NCBI GenBank assembly: GCA_902797575.1
Contig: CADBTL010000028.1
Coordinates: 1-44,871 of the forward strand
Reading direction: 5' to 3'
From: an uncultured bacterium
GTDB lineage: Bacteria; Cyanobacteriota; Vampirovibrionia; Gastranaerophilales; Gastranaerophilaceae
Length of the DNA stretch: 44,871 nucleotides
Part shown: positions 42,319 through 44,871 of the stretch, one piece after another
Layout of the letters: every line of letters starts with the position of its first letter
Numbering within the stretch: position 1 is the first letter of the stretch
Position numbers and translations under genes: made by a program
Notes under the pieces: generated by a model
The model's database searches: none
Told to the model about the DNA's origin: nothing
Seen by the model: the letters and a program-made list of their open reading frames with translations, nothing else

Positions 42319-43641
42319 CTACTGTGGACATAACACGCTAATGACTGCGTGTTTTAAATCAAGATATTTTTTAGCTGCTTCCTGTAAGTCATTTGCAGTG
42401 ATACTTTCGCATATAGGGATATACTCTTCTGCTAAAGCCAAATCATCACAAACAGTCATATAATATCCGATAGTCTCTCCTATATCTGAAACAGTTTCTA
42501 CTTCGCAAGCAAATCTTGATTTAAGTTTCTTTTTTGCTTTATTTAATTCACGTTCAGTTAAATTAGACTTAACTTTTTCAATTTCTTCTTTGACAAGTTC
42601 AATGGCTTTTTCTTTATATTCAGGATTAAAGTTTGCTTGTATAAAGAAATTGCAGCCATCGCGGAATGTATAATTTTCTGCATCTATTATATTAAAAATT
42701 TGTTCTTCTTGGTTTTCTATTAAATTTTGGTAAAGTCTTGAGCTTGTACCTTCTCCCAGTATTATTGCAAGCATTTCAAGTGCAATTACATTTTTCAAAT
42801 CTTTAGCAACAGCTCCCAGAAATCCGAACATCATAAATGATGAATTAATATTAGCCTTATTTTCAATATAGACTTGTGAATGAACAGGCTCGTCAGGAAG
42901 GATATTTCTTTCCGGTGGTTCAGGTCTTTCACCCCAATTAAATTCTTTTACTACTTTATTCAGAACTTTTTCTGAATCAAAATCTCCTACAACTATTGTT
43001 GTAACATTTTTAGGAGAATAGAATCTTCTGTAATAATTCATTACTTCTTCTTGAGAAACTTGGGATATTATCTCCGGAGTCCCGATAACATCTCTTTTAT
43101 ATGGATGCGAAGTATACATTGCATGGTTAGTTTCATTATACACTTTTGTCCAAGGTTGGTCTTTTCGCATCCTGATTTCTTCAATAACAACGTGGCGTTC
43201 TCTTTTATCTGTAACATTTTTATCATTTACGTCAAAAGGTGCTCCCATTTCATAATCAGGGATAACGGGGTCTGTCATCATATCAGCATGTAATTCTATA
43301 GCAGTGTTAAAATTTTCATCTCCATCACCTTTAGGCAATGTTACATAGTAAAAAGTATAGTCTTTCCATGTAGCAGCATTTACTACAGCCCCCTTGGCTT
43401 CTAAGATTTTATCAAATTCTCCGGCTTTGTGCTTATGAGTGCCTTTAAACATTAAATGTTCAAGAAAATGTGATATGCCGTTATTTTGATCATTTTCATT
43501 AATAGAACCGGTTTTTACCCAAGAAGATACATTAACCATGTCTCCTTCTTTATGTGCTAAAACTATTTTATGACCGTTTTCTTGTTCATATATTTCAACA
43601 TCTTGTGTTAAGTACGGATATTTTACTAATGTTTTCTTCAT
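42319..43641 (-). CDS. M16-family zinc peptidase
   Basis: A 440-aa insulinase/MPP-like metallopeptidase. The inverted zinc motif HFLEH spans 58-62, with the third ligand probably Glu around 154 in RHVVIEEIRM. A 15-20 residue insert (about 128-147) before it is unusual. The second, inactive half has the typical FSSPKNVTTIVVG-like strand and EGTSSRLYQNL. There is no signal peptide, so it is cytosolic and probably degrades peptides. Start: AGAGGT before the ATG. It is convergent with the exporter, with a 12-nt gap. Confidence 0.9.
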   Translation of the reverse strand: MKKTLVKYPYLTQDVEIYEQENGHKIVLAHKEGDMVNVSSWVKTGSINENDQNNGISHFLEHLMFKGTHKHKAGEFDKILEAKGAVVNAATWKDYTFYYVTLPKGDGDENFNTAIELHADMMTDPVIPDYEMGAPFDVNDKNVTDKRERHVVIEEIRMRKDQPWTKVYNETNHAMYTSHPYKRDVIGTPEIISQVSQEEVMNYYRRFYSPKNVTTIVVGDFDSEKVLNKVVKEFNWGERPEPPERNILPDEPVHSQVYIENKANINSSFMMFGFLGAVAKDLKNVIALEMLAIILGEGTSSRLYQNLIENQEEQIFNIIDAENYTFRDGCNFFIQANFNPEYKEKAIELVKEEIEKVKSNLTERELNKAKKKLKSRFACEVETVSDIGETIGYYMTVCDDLALAEEYIPICESITANDLQEAAKKYLDLKHAVISVLCPQ

Positions 43642-44037
43642 TATATACCTCTCATCTTCTCTTTATTATAGCAGTATCAATTAGTACGGGCAAGTATTGT
43701 ACCGGAATTTATTAATTTATGTTCTTTAAAATTAAACATGCCAACATCGTTACATTTCTTAATCTAAATTTAAAGCATGGAAACATGCGTGCAACATGGT
43801 TTTTCATGTTTTAAATTGCTAAAACCATGTAAACATGGGGAATTGCCATGACACAAAAAGCCTTTTTCCAACAGTGTTCTGGTTTTTCAAGTTTGTAAAA
43901 AAACTTTACAAATAAGGTTTTGCGGGTTGTAAATGAATGGTAATTAAATATAATAATAATATAGATTGAGGGCTAAGGGGAAAAATTCTTAGTTTTATTG
44001 TTATTAGTATTTTGAAATTTTTTTTTGGAGGATATAA
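43642..44037. other. 396-nt non-coding regulatory region
   Basis: No gene is seen in this stretch between divergent genes. It contains eight CATG sites in 114 bp (43737-43850), a 10-bp inverted repeat ACATGGTTTT/AAAACCATGT (43794-43803, 43821-43830), an 8-bp inverted repeat TTTGTAAA/TTTACAAA (43892-43899, 43905-43912), a promoter (43927-43954), a weak hairpin with a T-rich tail (CTAAG 43973-43977, CTTAG 43988-43992), and the Shine-Dalgarno sequence GGAGG of the next gene. Confidence 0.6.
43927..43954 (+). promoter_or_regulatory. Promoter of the cysteine-rich protein gene
   Basis: TTGTAA (43927-43932), a 16-nt spacer and consensus TATAAT (43949-43954). The leader is about 75 nt and contains a small hairpin followed by TTTTATTGTTATT, which might act as an attenuator. 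Confidence 0.6.
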
Positions 44038-44253
44038 GTGTTTCAGAGTCGTGATATTGGGAGAGCTATTGCCGTCAAAAGGTGGACTCCGACTGCTTTA
44101 GAATGTTATAAAAGAGGGTGTGTATGTGAAGGTTGTTTTTACAGCGACTTTTTTAGTGCGACTGCTCAAAAATGCCAAATGAAAGCAGCTGTATTAGAAC
44201 TTGTAAGAACAATAGGTGCTCCAAAAGTAGAAATGCAGCAAGTTATTGAATAG
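44038..44253 (+). CDS. Small cysteine-cluster protein (71 aa)
   Basis: A 71-aa soluble protein with five cysteines: Cys23, Cys28, Cys30 and Cys33 (ECYKRGCVCEGCF) and Cys46 (KCQMKAAVLELVR). The C-x4-C-x-C-x2-C plus a later Cys pattern, preceded by a WTPTALE helix, suggests a bound metal ion. I recall similar small proteins in other gut bacteria, but no function is established. It starts with GTG behind a strong GGAGG. dCMP deaminase follows after 56 nt. Confidence 0.7.
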   Translation: MFQSRDIGRAIAVKRWTPTALECYKRGCVCEGCFYSDFFSATAQKCQMKAAVLELVRTIGAPKVEMQQVIE

Positions 44254-44309
44254 CTTTACACAAAGATTCTTAAAAGGTATAATTACTTGTGAATAACAAG
44301 GAGTATATT

Positions 44310-44762
44310 ATGCCTATAAAATCTTGGACTGACTATTTTTTGGATCTGGCAAAAACGTGTTCATCACGCTCAAATTGCTTAAGAGCTCAGGTTGGTGCTG
44401 TAGTTGTAGGTCAAGACAGAAAAATAAAAGCCACCGGTTATAACGGAACTCCAAGTGGTGTAGAGTCTTGCTATGAACGAGGCGAATGCTATCGAATAAA
44501 AAATAATATTCCTTCCGGCACATGTTATGAAACTTGTCGTTCAATACACGCTGAACAAAATGCAATTATACAAGCCGGTCAAGACAGATGTATGGGAGCG
44601 ACAATGTACATTTGGGGGCATAATTTTATCTGTATTTTATGCAAAAGATTTATTGTTCAAGCAGGTATTAAAGATGTATATCTAAAAAAGGATGAAAATT
44701 CAGAAATAGTTTACGTTTCCGTAGAAGATATAAAAAAGGAGCTTGAAGAAACGACAGTATGA
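44310..44762 (+). CDS. comEB: dCMP/deoxycytidylate deaminase family protein
   Basis: A 150-aa zinc deaminase converting dCMP to dUMP, the substrate of thymidylate synthase. The zinc site is His80-Ala-Glu82 (IHAEQNAIIQA) with Cys108 and Cys111 in CILC, where PCxxC is common. ATGYNGTPSG (41-50) and CYERGECYRI match the ComEB/dCMP deaminase group. The ATG at 44310 follows AAGGAG; an upstream GTG is rejected. It fits functionally with ThyX at 35.7 kb. The N-terminus and length are complete. Confidence 0.9.
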   Translation: MPIKSWTDYFLDLAKTCSSRSNCLRAQVGAVVVGQDRKIKATGYNGTPSGVESCYERGECYRIKNNIPSGTCYETCRSIHAEQNAIIQAGQDRCMGATMYIWGHNFICILCKRFIVQAGIKDVYLKKDENSEIVYVSVEDIKKELEETTV

Positions 44763-44871
44763 GCTTGCGGAAAAATTAAAATTGTGTCTTGAAATTCCTC
44801 CTGCTCAAACCTGTCACTCGCTCCGCTTACGCTATCGTTCGTTTCGGTTTTCGCAATCCGGCAAAGCCGTA
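44763..44871 (+). other. Window end: no certain gene; GC-richer tail
   Basis: After comEB, TGCGGAAAAATTAAAATT (44767-44784) resembles the sequence following the repeat at 23885. From about 44811 the DNA is clearly richer in GC (CTGTCACTCGCTCCGC...) than the rest of the window, as at positions 20-74, where the minus strand also reads CTGTCACTC. A frame continuing from within comEB (QYELAEKLKLCLEIPPAQ) is open to the edge and could be the start of a gene, but it has no convincing start. Confidence 0.3.

Overview
The window (44.9 kb) is AT-rich, densely coded bacterial chromosome with no rRNA, CRISPR array, transposase or intact prophage. It looks like an uncultured gut-type member of the Gastranaerophilales/Vampirovibrionia (Melainabacteria, the non-photosynthetic sister group of Cyanobacteria). 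This is inferred from the AT-rich composition, a Tic20-like membrane protein, ThyX instead of ThyA, a FliW/CsrA pair, an RLERLE-motif secreted protein and several small proteins with no recognisable family. UGA is used as a stop codon (for example in thyX), so the code looks standard.

Layout. 1-5.7 kb (minus): a very large AsmA/TamB-type envelope protein, a MalK/UgpC-type ABC ATPase and a PAS protein with a degenerate histidine-kinase module. 5.8-10.1 kb: an orphan small protein, a CNT nucleoside transporter, a LemA-like protein, a DUF1858 redox protein and an NfeD/stomatin pair. 10.2-13.2 kb: the end of the spc ribosomal cluster (rpsE-rpmD-rplO-secY), detached from the upstream ribosomal genes. 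13.2-18.5 kb: an exported coiled-coil protein, a YkgJ-type metal-binding protein, folP, a four-carbon acid-sugar kinase, ssb and tgt. 18.5-20.4 kb: a decayed surface-polysaccharide locus, an XRE regulator and tRNA-Arg(CCT). 20.5-26.4 kb: a CgeB-like glycosyltransferase, tyrA, proA with a small upstream gene, a DUF475/TerC membrane protein, a CCA-type nucleotidyltransferase and a 77-aa protein. 26.4-31.4 kb (minus): lineage-specific exported and coiled-coil proteins, then TPR-fliW-csrA-TPR-coiled coil. 31.5-38 kb: gshB, murF, mnmE, a small protein, then thyX-solute-binding protein-surE. 38-40.5 kb (minus): rpiB-rsfS-TPR-Tic20-like. 40.7-44.9 kb: a DHA2 drug exporter, an M16 peptidase, then a cysteine-rich 71-aa protein and dCMP deaminase behind a long regulatory region.

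How the genes work together. FliW-CsrA form a known partner-switching post-transcriptional regulator. NfeD and stomatin form a membrane-domain pair. ThyX and dCMP deaminase both serve dTMP supply. RsfS and RpiB share an operon with a Tic20-like membrane protein. No clear new multi-gene defence or biosynthetic system is visible. The most unusual signals are: (i) several SD-less genes whose -10 box sits 6-10 nt before the ATG, suggesting leaderless mRNAs; (ii) a three-gene chimeric pseudogene (glycosyltransferase, a second surface-polysaccharide-type protein, UDP-glucose dehydrogenase) carrying a nonsense codon, an AC frameshift and loss of the catalytic Cys; (iii) a histidine-kinase-like protein lacking its phospho-acceptor His and ATP boxes; (iv) dispersed short GC-richer repeats, one of which abuts and may encode the SSB C-terminus; and (v) intergenic inverted repeats and motif clusters. 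Coordinates were counted by hand from the sequence; family assignments rest on motif recognition, not on searches.
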